A stretch of 64,000 nt of DNA from Isobaculum melis (GTDB taxonomy: Bacteria > Bacillota > Bacilli > Lactobacillales > Carnobacteriaceae): assembly GCF_900111355.1 (NCBI RefSeq), contig NZ_FOHA01000011.1:1-64000 (forward strand). Direction: 5' to 3'. This document shows positions 9,610 through 19,133 of this stretch, piece after piece. The translations under genes were made by a program, and so were the position numbers. The notes under the pieces were generated by a model. That model searched no databases. It worked only from the letters and a program-made list of their open reading frames with translations, and was not told the DNA's origin. Numbering within the stretch: position 1 is the stretch's first letter; the number at the start of each line of letters is the position of its first letter.

Positions 9610-10392
9610 TTAGTCTTCTATTTGATTTGAAGTTGTTTGTGCATTTGCACCAAAATTATTTAAAATTTGTTCTGGCGTTAAGTTTGGCATATCAACTGCT
9701 TCCATTTGACCATCTGGCACTTCATAAGGTTTGATTTCTTCCTCAACCTCTTCCATGACAGAAAAGACAGGTGTTTCTACAACTAGAGGTGCTTCATCTG
9801 TAGCTTCTAATGATTTTTCAATATCTGAATAATCGACTTTCTCTTCAGTTGCACTGATCTCATCAAATGATGATTCTTTCTCAGCTTGTAAAGTTTGATA
9901 AGCAGTTGTTTCTTCTAGCTCTTTGGTTACAATGCTAGAAACTTCATCCCACTCATTGCTTTTAATTAAATCTAATTGAGATTCAACCATTAATTGTAAA
10001 CGCTGACGGAATAGTCTTGTTTGTTTTTTCAACTGGTCTGTTTCAGCAGTAATTTCTTTTGCTTTTGTTAAGGATTCATTTAAAACGCGATCTGCATTTT
10101 TTTCAGCCTCAAGCACAATAATTTTTGCTTCACGATCTGCATTTTGACGCACTTCTTCTGCTGCTTCTTGTGCAACAATGATTGATTTGTTTAACGTATC
10201 TTCAATACTTGCATAGTAACCTAAACGTTCATTTGCAAGTTCAAGATTTTTTTCTAATTCACGTTTTTGCTTTAAGACGATTTCATAGTCTTTAATCACT
10301 TGATCTAAGTAATCATTTACTTCATCTTGATCGTAACCTTTTAATTTTACTCTAAACTCTTTATTATGGATATCTAATGGGGTTAAAACCAT
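9610..10392 (-). CDS. divIVA: Cell-division/polarity protein DivIVA
   Basis: A 260-residue DivIVA that binds curved membrane at poles and septa. The N-terminal lipid-binding domain is recognisable (TPLDIHNKEFRVKLKGYD, DEVNDYLDQVI). A long coiled coil follows (about residues 35-150), then an acidic, low-complexity tail. The tail ends in LTPEQILNNFGANAQ, which may bind partners. It is the last division gene of the cluster, 75 bp after ylmH. Confidence 0.95.
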   Translation of the reverse strand: MVLTPLDIHNKEFRVKLKGYDQDEVNDYLDQVIKDYEIVLKQKRELEKNLELANERLGYYASIEDTLNKSIIVAQEAAEEVRQNADREAKIIVLEAEKNADRVLNESLTKAKEITAETDQLKKQTRLFRQRLQLMVESQLDLIKSNEWDEVSSIVTKELEETTAYQTLQAEKESSFDEISATEEKVDYSDIEKSLEATDEAPLVVETPVFSVMEEVEEEIKPYEVPDGQMEAVDMPNLTPEQILNNFGANAQTTSNQIED

Positions 10393-10466
10393 AATTGCAC
10401 CTCCGAATTTGTTCTTTCACTTCATTATAAGTTAAAGAACTGAATAAGACAAGAATTTGTCTGTAT

Positions 10467-11270
10467 TTAACTGTAAAGAATTCTATACGCAATTCTTAAT
10501 TTATCCTTTTTGGTTTTCCCTTCAAGTGATTGAATGAATAAACGACCAAAGCCACGGACTGAAACAGTGTCTAATAACGCTAGCTCATGATCTGCTCTAA
10601 TGGCTTCCGCCCAATTCACTTTGACTTTACCTGATTCTATTAATAATTTTGCACGTTGTCTTGAAATATTGAAAAGCGTAGAGATGACAGCATCTAATCT
10701 TAAGGATGCAACAGTCGTCATGCTTTCTTCCCATTCGTTGATTGGTTCTATTAAATCATCAAAGCTTTTGCTTTCCAATCGAATGGAGATATTCCCAATT
10801 TTTTCAAGTTGTACTTTAATATAATTTTCCATATTTTTACTGACAAAAAATTGCCATTTCTGACCATCTGTCATGATGTCTCCAAAAAATTCACGCTTGA
10901 CTCCTGTTGACATTAACGTTCCTAATATTTTTGAATGGGTCAGTGTTGTAAATTTTTGTGGATAGTGGATTTCAACTAATTCAATCTCAAAATCTTCTAA
11001 TTTTGGGTCATAATAATCTGGATAAATAAAAAGTCGCTTACGTTCTGCAAGTTCATAACCTCCAAAACCAAGCAACTTTAATTCTCTATCCTTACCCAAC
11101 AAAGTGGTCACAATATACACTTGCCTGGGATCTAAAAAATCAGTCAAATAGGGTGTATATTGTGTTTCACATGTTTGAATCCAATCTAGGACATTGTCAA
11201 TAAAAGTATGTTCTTCTTTTCTAAAATGTTGATAAACATTTTCAGTCAAGTAAAACACCTCTTTTTTCAT
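10467..11270 (-). CDS. ylmH: S4-domain RNA-binding protein YlmH
   Basis: A 267-residue protein with an N-terminal YlmH-type domain and a C-terminal S4 RNA-binding domain (about residues 185-245, RLDAVISTLFNISR..A..LIESGKVKVNW). The family binds ribosomal RNA and has been tied to rescue of stalled nascent chains; its genes accompany sepF and divIVA across Firmicutes. It starts 3 bp after yggT, so translation is coupled. Confidence 0.9.
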   Translation of the reverse strand: MKKEVFYLTENVYQHFRKEEHTFIDNVLDWIQTCETQYTPYLTDFLDPRQVYIVTTLLGKDRELKLLGFGGYELAERKRLFIYPDYYDPKLEDFEIELVEIHYPQKFTTLTHSKILGTLMSTGVKREFFGDIMTDGQKWQFFVSKNMENYIKVQLEKIGNISIRLESKSFDDLIEPINEWEESMTTVASLRLDAVISTLFNISRQRAKLLIESGKVKVNWAEAIRADHELALLDTVSVRGFGRLFIQSLEGKTKKDKLRIAYRILYS

Positions 11271-11273
11271 TAG

Positions 11274-11546
11274 TTAGAAGATGCGGATAAAAACTGCCAC
11301 AAGTCCTCTTTGAATTAAATTTAACGCAAAAAATGCGATGATAGGTGAGAAATCAATACCACCAAAAGGAGGAATTAACTTTCTAAAAAAACCTAAGAAT
11401 GGCTCAGAAATCTTTCCAAGATAGTACTCAAATTTTGAACCTCTTGCTTGTGGAAACCATGAGATTAATACATAAACAATTAATACCCATGAATAAACTT
11501 CAATTGCTTTTAATAAGATTAATAGGATTTGAAGTGCTAAACTCAT
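11274..11546 (-). CDS. ylmG: YggT-family membrane protein
   Basis: A 90-residue integral membrane protein with two hydrophobic segments (about residues 3-28 and 66-88) around a short loop with the family signature SWFPQARGS..EYYLGKISEPFL and PP.GGIDFSPI. YggT/YlmG proteins sit next to sepF and are thought to help assemble the divisome. The biochemical role is unknown. Length is normal. Confidence 0.88.
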   Translation of the reverse strand: MSLALQILLILLKAIEVYSWVLIVYVLISWFPQARGSKFEYYLGKISEPFLGFFRKLIPPFGGIDFSPIIAFFALNLIQRGLVAVFIRIF

Positions 11547-11584
11547 TCTTACTCACCCCCATTTTACATGTTATCAATTTTCAT

Positions 11585-12085
11585 TTAGAAAAAATCGTTT
11601 GTTGAAACTTCTCCCATTAGGTTGGCACCATCAATTTCCATATTAACTGGTGTACATAGGAAAATTTCTTCGCCAACACGTTGAATATCGCCTTTAACTG
11701 CATAAACAGTACCTGTTAAGAAATCAACAATGCGTGCTGCTTGATCATCTTGGATACGTGTAAAATTGACAACAACTGCTTGATGATTTAATAGCATTGT
11801 TGCAATTTCTTTTGCTTCTGAATAAACTCTTGGTTCAAAAACAACAATTTTACTTGTTTGAGATACTGCACCATTGTTCATTGCCACAACTTTGTTTTGT
11901 TTGGTTGTTTGTTTATACTGATTTTGTGCAATTGCTGGCTCAGCTTTCATTTCTTGAGCTTGATAGACAGGCTCAGGTTTTCTTGCAGTATTGTCATTTG
12001 TTTCATAAATTTCTTCTTCATAGTATTCATCATAATCTTCTTCGCCTAAGCCAAAGAAGTTATTAAACTTTTCTTTCATTCCCAT
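11585..12085 (-). CDS. sepF: Cell-division protein SepF
   Basis: A 166-residue SepF, which bundles FtsZ filaments and ties the Z ring to the membrane. An N-terminal membrane-binding helix (MGMKEKFNNFFGL) precedes an acidic linker. The C-terminal SepF domain (about residues 75-155) has VVVNFTRIQDDQAARIVDFL. The start at 12085 is chosen because GGAGGTG lies 6 nt upstream; the longer frame would begin at a TTG overlapping that ribosome site. It lies between yggS and yggT in the usual order. Confidence 0.93.
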   Translation of the reverse strand: MGMKEKFNNFFGLGEEDYDEYYEEEIYETNDNTARKPEPVYQAQEMKAEPAIAQNQYKQTTKQNKVVAMNNGAVSQTSKIVVFEPRVYSEAKEIATMLLNHQAVVVNFTRIQDDQAARIVDFLTGTVYAVKGDIQRVGEEIFLCTPVNMEIDGANLMGEVSTNDFF

Positions 12086-12117
12086 AGGGAACACCTCCAA
12101 TTTATTGTCTTTTATAT

Positions 12118-12798
12118 CTATGAATTGGTTGCAAATAATTTTGTTCCAACTCTTACAAAAGTTGCACCCTCTTCTATGGCGATAACGAAATCATGACTCA
12201 TTCCCATACTTAACTCATGACAAGGAGCAGATGGTAAATGGAGTGTTTCAACTTGTTGTTGTAATTTTTTTAACCCAGCAAAGGTTGTACGAATCACCGT
12301 TTCATCTGTTGTATTTGGTGCCATCGTCATTAATCCTATTACTTGAATCTTCGGAAATGCCTCTAATTCATGGATAAATGCAATTAAGTCTGCTGGCGCA
12401 ATGCCATGTTTTTGTTCCTCACCAGAAACATTTACTTGAACAAAGCAAGGAATGACTTTATCTGCACGTTTATCGATTTCTTGAGCAAGAGATAAACGGT
12501 CCAGCGCATGAAAATAATCAATTCGCTGAATCACTTGCTTGACCTTTCTTGTTTGAAGAGAACCAATATAGTGCCATTTAATCCGTTCATCTGTTAGACT
12601 TTCTTGTTTTTCAATTAATTTTTCAGGTCGATTCTCTGCTAGATGAAAAATACCTTGTTGTACAACTTCTTGCGCAATTTCTGGACTCACACTTTTCGTC
12701 ACGGCGATTAAGTGAACTTCCTCTAAATTACGGTTTGAAGTTGTAGCAGCATCTCTCATTTGTTTCTGAGTTGCATGAATATTATTTTCAATAGACAT
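12118..12798 (-). CDS. yggS: PLP homeostasis protein YggS/YlmE
   Basis: A 226-residue member of the YggS/PROSC family, a single-domain PLP-binding barrel related to the N-terminal domain of alanine racemase. The lysine that carries PLP is in AVTKSVS (about residue 35). QVNVSGEEQKHG and MSMGMSHDF-type motifs (here LSMGMSHDFV) complete the site. The family controls pyridoxal phosphate supply rather than catalysing a known reaction. It lies between ftsZ and sepF, as in other Firmicutes. Confidence 0.93.
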   Translation of the reverse strand: MSIENNIHATQKQMRDAATTSNRNLEEVHLIAVTKSVSPEIAQEVVQQGIFHLAENRPEKLIEKQESLTDERIKWHYIGSLQTRKVKQVIQRIDYFHALDRLSLAQEIDKRADKVIPCFVQVNVSGEEQKHGIAPADLIAFIHELEAFPKIQVIGLMTMAPNTTDETVIRTTFAGLKKLQQQVETLHLPSAPCHELSMGMSHDFVIAIEEGATFVRVGTKLFATNS

Positions 12799-12827
12799 TC
12801 TAAAAGACTCCTTTTATCTCTAAGCGA

Positions 12828-14099
12828 TTAACGGCGTTTTTTGAAGAATGGTGGTGCATCTAATACATCCTCTTCATCAGCTTTAGGTTGTGATTCTCTA
12901 TTCACAACATCAAAATCAGGTTTGTCCTGTTGCGTAAATTGAGGTGCATCTTCTTGATTCATTTGAACTTGCTCACGCGTATTAGGCTCACGACGGATAT
13001 CCCAATCGCCAAATGGATCTCTTTCATTTGATGGTGCTGTTCTTGAAGTGCTAGCGCCAGCATTTGATTGACCTTGTCTTGATGGTTCATTAAAATTACT
13101 TCTTGCAGCTCTCGTTTCTGTACTTCTTGTTGGTTTAGATTCTGGTCCAGTAATACCTGTTGCGATGACCGTTACAATGACTTCATCACCAAGTTTTTCA
13201 TTGATTGATGTACCAAAGATAATATTAACTTCTCTAGTTGATGCAGCAGAAACGATATCAGAAGCATCTTGCGCTTCAAACAAGGTTAAGTCTGGTCCAC
13301 CAGTGATATTTAATAGGACTTGTTCAGCGCCATCAATTGATACTTCAAGTAATGGTGAAGAAATGGCTTTTTTAGTTGCTTCAATGGTTCTATTTTCACC
13401 ACTAGCCATCCCGATTCCCATTAATGCAGAACCTTGATTTTCCATCACTGTTTTAACATCAGCAAAGTCCAAGTTCACATAACCAGGTGCTGTAATTAAA
13501 TCAGAAATACCTTGAACACCTTGACGTAACACATTATCTGCTTCACGGAATGCTTCAAGCATTGGTGTTTTCTTATCAACGATTTCTAATAAACGGTTAT
13601 TTGAAATAATCACAAGTGTATCCACATGCTCTTTCATTTCATTCACACCTTCAGCTGCATGACGACCACGTTTTGGTCCTTCAAATGAGAATGGTCTTGT
13701 CACAACACCAACTGTTAACGCATTTTGTTCTTTCGCAATACGTGCAACGACAGGTGCTGCACCAGTTCCTGTTCCGCCACCCATACCTGCAGTCACAAAA
13801 ATCATATCTGCGCCTCTTAAAGCTTCAGCAATTTGCTCTTCACTTTCTTCAGCAGCTTTTTTACCAATTTCAGGGTTTGAGCCAGCTCCTAACCCTCTTG
13901 TCAGTTTCGGTCCTAATTGAATTTTTGTTTCAGCATTTGAGCTATCCAATGCTTGCATGTCTGTATTGACAACAATAAATTCAACGCCTCTTACACCTTC
14001 ATCAATCATTCTGTTAACCGCGTTGTTTCCACCGCCACCAACACCAATGACTTTAATTACTGCTCCATTATTCACATTTGTGTCAAATTCCAATTCCAT
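12828..14099 (-). CDS. ftsZ: Cell-division GTPase FtsZ
   Basis: A 423-residue tubulin homologue that forms the Z ring. The N-terminal GTPase domain has [13 protein letters not shown] and the tubulin signature [11 protein letters not shown] (about residues 104-114). The C-terminal domain is followed by a long Q/N/R-rich linker and the conserved tail [11 protein letters not shown], which binds FtsA and SepF. The start at 14099 follows AGGAGGAAGC; an upstream in-frame start (MKLGGSI) lies inside that ribosome site. ftsA is 51 bp upstream. Confidence 0.97.
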   Translation of the reverse strand: MELEFDTNVNNGAVIKVIGVGGGGNNAVNRMIDEGVRGVEFIVVNTDMQALDSSNAETKIQLGPKLTRGLGAGSNPEIGKKAAEESEEQIAEALRGADMIFVTAGMGGGTGTGAAPVVARIAKEQNALTVGVVTRPFSFEGPKRGRHAAEGVNEMKEHVDTLVIISNNRLLEIVDKKTPMLEAFREADNVLRQGVQGISDLITAPGYVNLDFADVKTVMENQGSALMGIGMASGENRTIEATKKAISSPLLEVSIDGAEQVLLNITGGPDLTLFEAQDASDIVSAASTREVNIIFGTSINEKLGDEVIVTVIATGITGPESKPTRSTETRAARSNFNEPSRQGQSNAGASTSRTAPSNERDPFGDWDIRREPNTREQVQMNQEDAPQFTQQDKPDFDVVNRESQPKADEEDVLDAPPFFKKRR

Positions 14100-14150
14100 T
14101 ATGCTTCCTCCTAGTTTCACCGTTTTAACGACTTTTACTTGTTTTATTTT

Positions 14151-15494
14151 TTAATCACCAAAGAATTTTGAAAAGAAGCCTTTTGCTTTTTCTGTGATAC
14201 GTTCTTCCTCTGGTTTAGGTTCTTTCGGTTGACGTGCTTTTTTAGGCTGTTGCATCAGCTCATCGTTAGTATAGCGTACTGCTTCATTTTGTGAAACAAC
14301 TTCGACTCTACTTTCTTGATTTTGTGGTGCAACATCATGCATTTTTCCTTCTGCAACATGATGAATTTCTTCTAAATTGGCTACATAGTTGACTAAACCA
14401 ATTCCTGTTGCAAATAGCGGGAAACGCATGCCCATTTGATCTGGTACGAAAAGTCGTACATTGGTTTCAAAAATATCTTTTGCTAACTCAACAACCCCAG
14501 GTAATGAGGCAGCGCCACCAGTTAAAACAATTCCTCCTGGTAAATTGAAAGCACCAATACTATTTAATTCAGTGTGGACTTTTTCAAAAATTTGCACCAA
14601 TCTGGCTTCGATAATTTCTGATAAGTAATGCTCATCCACTTTAATTGGCTCTTCTTTACCAACAACTGTAACCGGGAAGGTTTCTTGTTCTGATGTTTCT
14701 TCTGGTAAGGCATAACCATAATCTCTTTTCAGATGCTCTGCACTTTCAAGTGAGGTATTTAACACAACTGAAATATCTTTGGTTACATATTCCCCACCTT
14801 CTTGATCAACATAAGTAAATTTTAATTGGTTGTCATGAATGACTGAGGCAGTTGTTTGACCGCCACCCATATCAATAATGATAGAACCAAAATCTCTTTC
14901 ACCTTTTGATAAAGCAACACTCGCTAATGCAAGTGGTTGTAAAACTAAATCTTCGATATATAAGCCTGCTCTTTCAACACACTTTTTGGTATTATGAATA
15001 ATTGTTTTTGGTCCAGTGATCATGGTGCCTTGCATTTCAAGGCGGACACCAATCATCCCTCTTGGATCTTTAATTCCTTCAAAGCCGTCGACAATAAACT
15101 GCTGTGGAATGACGGATATAATTTCTCTTTCAGGTGGAACTGAACGAACTTTCGCTGCAGCCATCACATTTTCAACATCTAAATTGGTAATTTCTCTATT
15201 TTCGCCAGAAACAGCAATCATGCCATGACAAGATTCAATATGCGCATTATTGGTTGGAATGCCCACAACGACTCTTTGAATGTTCATATTTGATTTTTGT
15301 TCAGCTTGTTGTACAGCTCTTTTAATTGAGTCGACTGTTTTATCAATATCAACAATGATTCCTCTACTTAAGCCTTCTGACTTTTCATTTCCAACACCAA
15401 TCACGTTCATTTGCCCATTTACAATTTCAGAAACAACAACTTTGATAGATGTGGTTCCTATATCAAGGCTCACATAAACTCCCGTATGACTCAT
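14151..15494 (-). CDS. ftsA: Cell-division actin-like protein FtsA
   Basis: A 447-residue actin/Hsp70-fold ATPase that tethers FtsZ to the membrane and recruits later divisome proteins. ATP-binding motifs are seen: SLDIGTTSIKV near the N-terminus, IIDMGGGQTT and GGIVLTGGAASLPG. A variable linker ends in the amphipathic helix KAKGFFSKFFGD, the membrane-targeting sequence. The 185-bp gap before it (15495-15679) is large for this operon and contains possible -10 boxes (TTAAAAT near 15575), so an internal promoter for ftsAZ is plausible but unproven. Confidence 0.96.
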   Translation of the reverse strand: MSHTGVYVSLDIGTTSIKVVVSEIVNGQMNVIGVGNEKSEGLSRGIIVDIDKTVDSIKRAVQQAEQKSNMNIQRVVVGIPTNNAHIESCHGMIAVSGENREITNLDVENVMAAAKVRSVPPEREIISVIPQQFIVDGFEGIKDPRGMIGVRLEMQGTMITGPKTIIHNTKKCVERAGLYIEDLVLQPLALASVALSKGERDFGSIIIDMGGGQTTASVIHDNQLKFTYVDQEGGEYVTKDISVVLNTSLESAEHLKRDYGYALPEETSEQETFPVTVVGKEEPIKVDEHYLSEIIEARLVQIFEKVHTELNSIGAFNLPGGIVLTGGAASLPGVVELAKDIFETNVRLFVPDQMGMRFPLFATGIGLVNYVANLEEIHHVAEGKMHDVAPQNQESRVEVVSQNEAVRYTNDELMQQPKKARQPKEPKPEEERITEKAKGFFSKFFGD

Positions 15495-15679
15495 TACGTT
15501 AGAACCTCCTTTTAACTTTTTCTAAATTTTATTGTTATATTACCATATAAAAAGCTAGATTCACTTGTTAATTTTAACATATCTAATCTGCATTTACGAA
15601 GTATTTATGCGAAGTTTACGAAAAAAGCAAGATATTTTTTCATTAAAGCAGATTTTCCGCTAAATTTCTTTCCTTATTC

Positions 15680-16564
15680 CTATTCTGTCGGGGGTGTTTC
15701 CTCTTTTGGCGGTGCCATATTTTCATGTCCATATGGATAAAAGAAAGCACCTACTTCTAAATCGACAATTCCTTTTTGTTCACCATATTCTTTTCTAATT
15801 TCTTCTGTAAAGCCTGCATAATATTTTAAACGCTCATAAAAGTCAGGAATACTGGCAATCGCCATATTACCATCATTCATATAGAGATTAATCAGGTATT
15901 TATTTGTATCTGTTGGTTCATAGCTAACCTCAGAAATTGTATTTTGAATTTTAGGGGTTAAATGGTCAAGGTCTTGAATAAATTGGTCAAGTACATCTCC
16001 CTCTTCAAAATTTCGCACAATGAGCTTATTTCCTAATGTTACTTTTCTACTTTCCTTTAAAATTTTTCCATTTTCTAGAATATTATAGTATTGATCTTCT
16101 TTTGATAAATAAGCCATTGTTTTATATTCTGTGATTGTTAAGGTTAAAGAATTAATACCATTCAAGTTAATTTTAACTGATTTTACTTGTGGTAATTTCT
16201 TTTGAATACTTTTTTCTAACTCTTTTTTAGAAAAAAGTGGGTGCCATAAATCATCACCAGAACGAATCTGACTTGCATCAATCACAGATTGCTCTGTTAC
16301 TTCATCTGCGCCTTCAATTTCAATCAAATTGACATGACTTAAAGAAGATTGAAAATAGATAATTAGTAAAATTGCAAAAGAAAATAGAGAGAGTAACAAC
16401 CACAAACGTTTGCGCATTTTTCGTTTGCGTAATTGTTTTAATTTTGGTAATTTGGCTTCCATTGAAACCACTCTTTTTTTATTTCCTTTGACTGTATTGC
16501 GTTGCTCAGGAGGGACTTTAGCTGCTACTTGTCTTTTTTGTTTGAATCTTTTCTTTTGTGTCAT
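15680..16564 (-). CDS. divIB: Cell-division protein DivIB (FtsQ)
   Basis: A 294-residue bitopic membrane protein of the FtsQ/DivIB family that links the FtsL-FtsB/DivIC complex to septal synthases. A basic cytoplasmic N-terminus (about residues 1-50) precedes one membrane helix (LWLLLSLFSFAILLIIYF). An extracellular POTRA domain follows (NLIEIEGADEVTEQSVIDAS) and then a beta domain. The C-terminal tail is short and ends in EETPPTE. It lies 26 bp after murG. Confidence 0.93.
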   Translation of the reverse strand: MTQKKRFKQKRQVAAKVPPEQRNTVKGNKKRVVSMEAKLPKLKQLRKRKMRKRLWLLLSLFSFAILLIIYFQSSLSHVNLIEIEGADEVTEQSVIDASQIRSGDDLWHPLFSKKELEKSIQKKLPQVKSVKINLNGINSLTLTITEYKTMAYLSKEDQYYNILENGKILKESRKVTLGNKLIVRNFEEGDVLDQFIQDLDHLTPKIQNTISEVSYEPTDTNKYLINLYMNDGNMAIASIPDFYERLKYYAGFTEEIRKEYGEQKGIVDLEVGAFFYPYGHENMAPPKEETPPTE

Positions 16565-16590
16565 AGCAGTTACCCTCCCTCTTTGAGTTT

Positions 16591-17685
16591 TTATTTTTTC
16601 ATTTCTTGTATCATTTTTGCTAATCGCGTTGCCGCATCTGGCATACCAAGCTTTTCAGCCTGTTGTGCCATTTCATTTCGTTTATTAGGATTTAACATTA
16701 ATTCATCAACTACTTTAATCAATGTTTCACCACTTAATTCATCTTCGGTTAGTGCAAGAGCCGCACCATGTTGAATCAAGCTACGTGCATTTTTGGTTTG
16801 ATGGTCATTGGTGACATATGGACTAGGCACTAGAATACTTGGAATACCTAGGGCTGTAATTTCAGCAATCGTTGTTGCACCACTTCGGCCCAATACAACA
16901 TCAACATTTGCATAAATTTCAGGCATATTGTAAACAAAAGGTTGAATCGAAAGATTGGGTGCTTGAATGTGAAGTGCCTCAATATCATTTTTCACCTGTT
17001 CATAATGAACTTCTCCAGTGACGACTAAAACCTGATATGCTCTTTTAGCAAATTCAGGATACGCTTCAATAAAGGAACGATTTAATTTTAAGGCGCCACG
17101 ACTTCCACCAAAAATCAGTAGTGTTGGTTGATTTGCTACCAATCCATAGCTTTCCAAGATCTTACTCTTACTTAATCCGATGACCTCTTCACCTCTTGGA
17201 TTCCCTGTCAGTACTACTTTATTTTCCGGGAAATCATTTGCTGCTTCTTCAAAGCAAATGGCAATTTTATCTACATAATGTGCTAAAAATTTATTGGCAA
17301 CCCCTGCTACACTATTTTGTTCATGGATCAAAGTCGGAACCCCTAATTTTGCTGCCGCATAAACAATCGGACCACAAACATAACCACCTGTTCCAATCAC
17401 CACATCAGGTTTAAATTCTTTAACAATTTTTTTAGAATCAGAAACACTTTTCAAAAAGCGATAGATTGTTTTAAAATTTTCAAGGGAAAGCGACCGTTTA
17501 AAACCACTAATCTCGATTGCTTTAAAGGGTAGACCTTCTTTTTCAACAATCTTTCGCTCTAAACCTTTTTCAGTCCCAATATAGAGAACTTCTAGCTCAC
17601 TATCTAATTCTTTCATTTTTCGAATAAGGGCTAATGCAGGATAAATATGACCACCTGTTCCGCCACCAGATACGATAATTTTCAT
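16591..17685 (-). CDS. murG: Undecaprenyl-PP-MurNAc-pentapeptide GlcNAc transferase MurG
   Basis: A 364-residue GT28 glycosyltransferase that adds GlcNAc to lipid I to make lipid II on the inner membrane face. It shows the N-terminal glycine loop SGGGTGGHIYPALA, the second glycine motif GGSRGALKLN and the UDP-GlcNAc site GRSGATTIAEITALG. The start at 17685 is preferred because GAGGTGA lies at the right distance; two further ATGs lie just upstream, the nearer at 17691 and the first at 17694. Confidence 0.96.
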   Translation of the reverse strand: MKIIVSGGGTGGHIYPALALIRKMKELDSELEVLYIGTEKGLERKIVEKEGLPFKAIEISGFKRSLSLENFKTIYRFLKSVSDSKKIVKEFKPDVVIGTGGYVCGPIVYAAAKLGVPTLIHEQNSVAGVANKFLAHYVDKIAICFEEAANDFPENKVVLTGNPRGEEVIGLSKSKILESYGLVANQPTLLIFGGSRGALKLNRSFIEAYPEFAKRAYQVLVVTGEVHYEQVKNDIEALHIQAPNLSIQPFVYNMPEIYANVDVVLGRSGATTIAEITALGIPSILVPSPYVTNDHQTKNARSLIQHGAALALTEDELSGETLIKVVDELMLNPNKRNEMAQQAEKLGMPDAATRLAKMIQEMKK

Positions 17686-17730
17686 ATACATCACCTCTAC
17701 TTTTTTAGTAAAAGTGCCTCCTCATCTCTC

Positions 17731-19095
17731 TTAATTTTCAGCTAAATGATTGACTGCTTCAATAAATAAATCGCCACGTACTTCAAAGCTACGATATTGA
17801 TCCCAGCTTGCACAGGCAGGTGATAATAGAATCACATCTCCAGCTGCACTTAGGTCATAAGCAACAGGGACAGCTGCTTCAACATTTTGAACAACCTTTA
17901 CTTGCTCTACTCCAGCCTGTTTTGCCATTGCGGCCATTTTGCCAGCAGTTTCTCCAAATAAAACAGCAGCTTTTACTTGTTTCATTGAAGGGATTAAATC
18001 ATCAAAATCATTTCCTCTATCCAAACCACCAGCTAATAACACTACTGGTTCACTAAAGCCTTTGAGTGCATTTTTAGTTGCCAAAGTATTGGTTGCTTTT
18101 GAATCATTATAGAATTTACGTCCATTCCATTCTTTGACAAATTGTGTGCGATGCTTCACACCAGAAAAACGTTTTAAAACAGCTTGAATATTCTCAATAC
18201 TTTGTCCAAGTAAACGACAAACTCCGATTGCAGCTAATGCATTTTCTAAATTATGTGTGCCAGGAAGTAAGATATCCGATGCATCCATGATAAAGTCTCC
18301 ATCATAATAAATATGATTATTCAGACAGTAAGCCCCTTTTTCTAATTTTTGTGTACGAGAAAAAGGAATGATTTGTGCTTTTGCGGTTTGACTTAACTCT
18401 CTTAATTCTTGTTGGTCCCAATTTAAAACCAAATAATCTTCACTTGTTTGATTTTCAGTCAAACGCCACTTTGCTGCTACATATTCCTCACGTGTCCCAT
18501 GATAATCAATATGCGCTTCATATAAGTTGGTGATGACACCAATTTTAGGTCTAAAGGTTTGGATGCCCATTAATTGAAAGCTAGAAAGCTCCATGACAAT
18601 CACATCATTAGCAGTTGCAGCTTGAGCAACAATTGAAGCGGGTGTGCCAATATTCCCTGCAACATAAGCTTTTTTATCTGTACTATTTTCGTTTAATATT
18701 TCTGCAACCATTGTTGTTGTTGTTGTTTTTCCATTTGTTCCTGTTATCCCAACAATCGTACTTTCAGCAACTTGATAAGCCAGTTCAACCTCTGTTACAA
18801 TTGGGATATTTCGTTCAATTGCACGTTCAACCATTGGATTATTGTACATAATTCCAGGATTTTTAACTAAGAGCTCAAAATCTTCATCTAATAATTCAAC
18901 AGGGTGTCCACCTGTCACTACTTTGATACCGGATTCTAATAATTCTTGTGCTTCAGGGTTTTCATCAAAACCTTTAAAATCATTCACTGTTACAAATGCA
19001 CCTAAATGATGGAGTAACTTTGCAGCATTTACACCACTTTTAGCTAAACCTAAAACCAACACTTTTTTATTTGTATAAGCTGTTATTTCTTTCAT
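17731..19095 (-). CDS. murD: UDP-MurNAc-L-alanine:D-glutamate ligase MurD
   Basis: A 454-residue Mur ligase adding D-glutamate to UDP-MurNAc-L-Ala. The three Mur domains are in order: a Rossmann-like UDP-binding N-terminus (VLVLGLAKSG), the ATPase domain with P-loop GITGTNGKTTTTTM and the conserved YNDSKATN, and a C-terminal domain (LAGGLDRG). The start at 19095 has AAAGGGGT upstream; a longer frame to 19122 lacks a ribosome site. It is 38 bp after mraY. Confidence 0.96.
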   Translation of the reverse strand: MKEITAYTNKKVLVLGLAKSGVNAAKLLHHLGAFVTVNDFKGFDENPEAQELLESGIKVVTGGHPVELLDEDFELLVKNPGIMYNNPMVERAIERNIPIVTEVELAYQVAESTIVGITGTNGKTTTTTMVAEILNENSTDKKAYVAGNIGTPASIVAQAATANDVIVMELSSFQLMGIQTFRPKIGVITNLYEAHIDYHGTREEYVAAKWRLTENQTSEDYLVLNWDQQELRELSQTAKAQIIPFSRTQKLEKGAYCLNNHIYYDGDFIMDASDILLPGTHNLENALAAIGVCRLLGQSIENIQAVLKRFSGVKHRTQFVKEWNGRKFYNDSKATNTLATKNALKGFSEPVVLLAGGLDRGNDFDDLIPSMKQVKAAVLFGETAGKMAAMAKQAGVEQVKVVQNVEAAVPVAYDLSAAGDVILLSPACASWDQYRSFEVRGDLFIEAVNHLAEN

Positions 19096-19133
19096 TTTGT
19101 TAACCCCTTTCTTGAAGCACAATAAGATTTAAT

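Noticed and set aside
13616-13969. Plus-strand ORF of 117 codons opposite ftsZ
   Set aside because: It is a shadow of ftsZ in another frame, lacks a ribosome site and has a composition typical of antisense frames.
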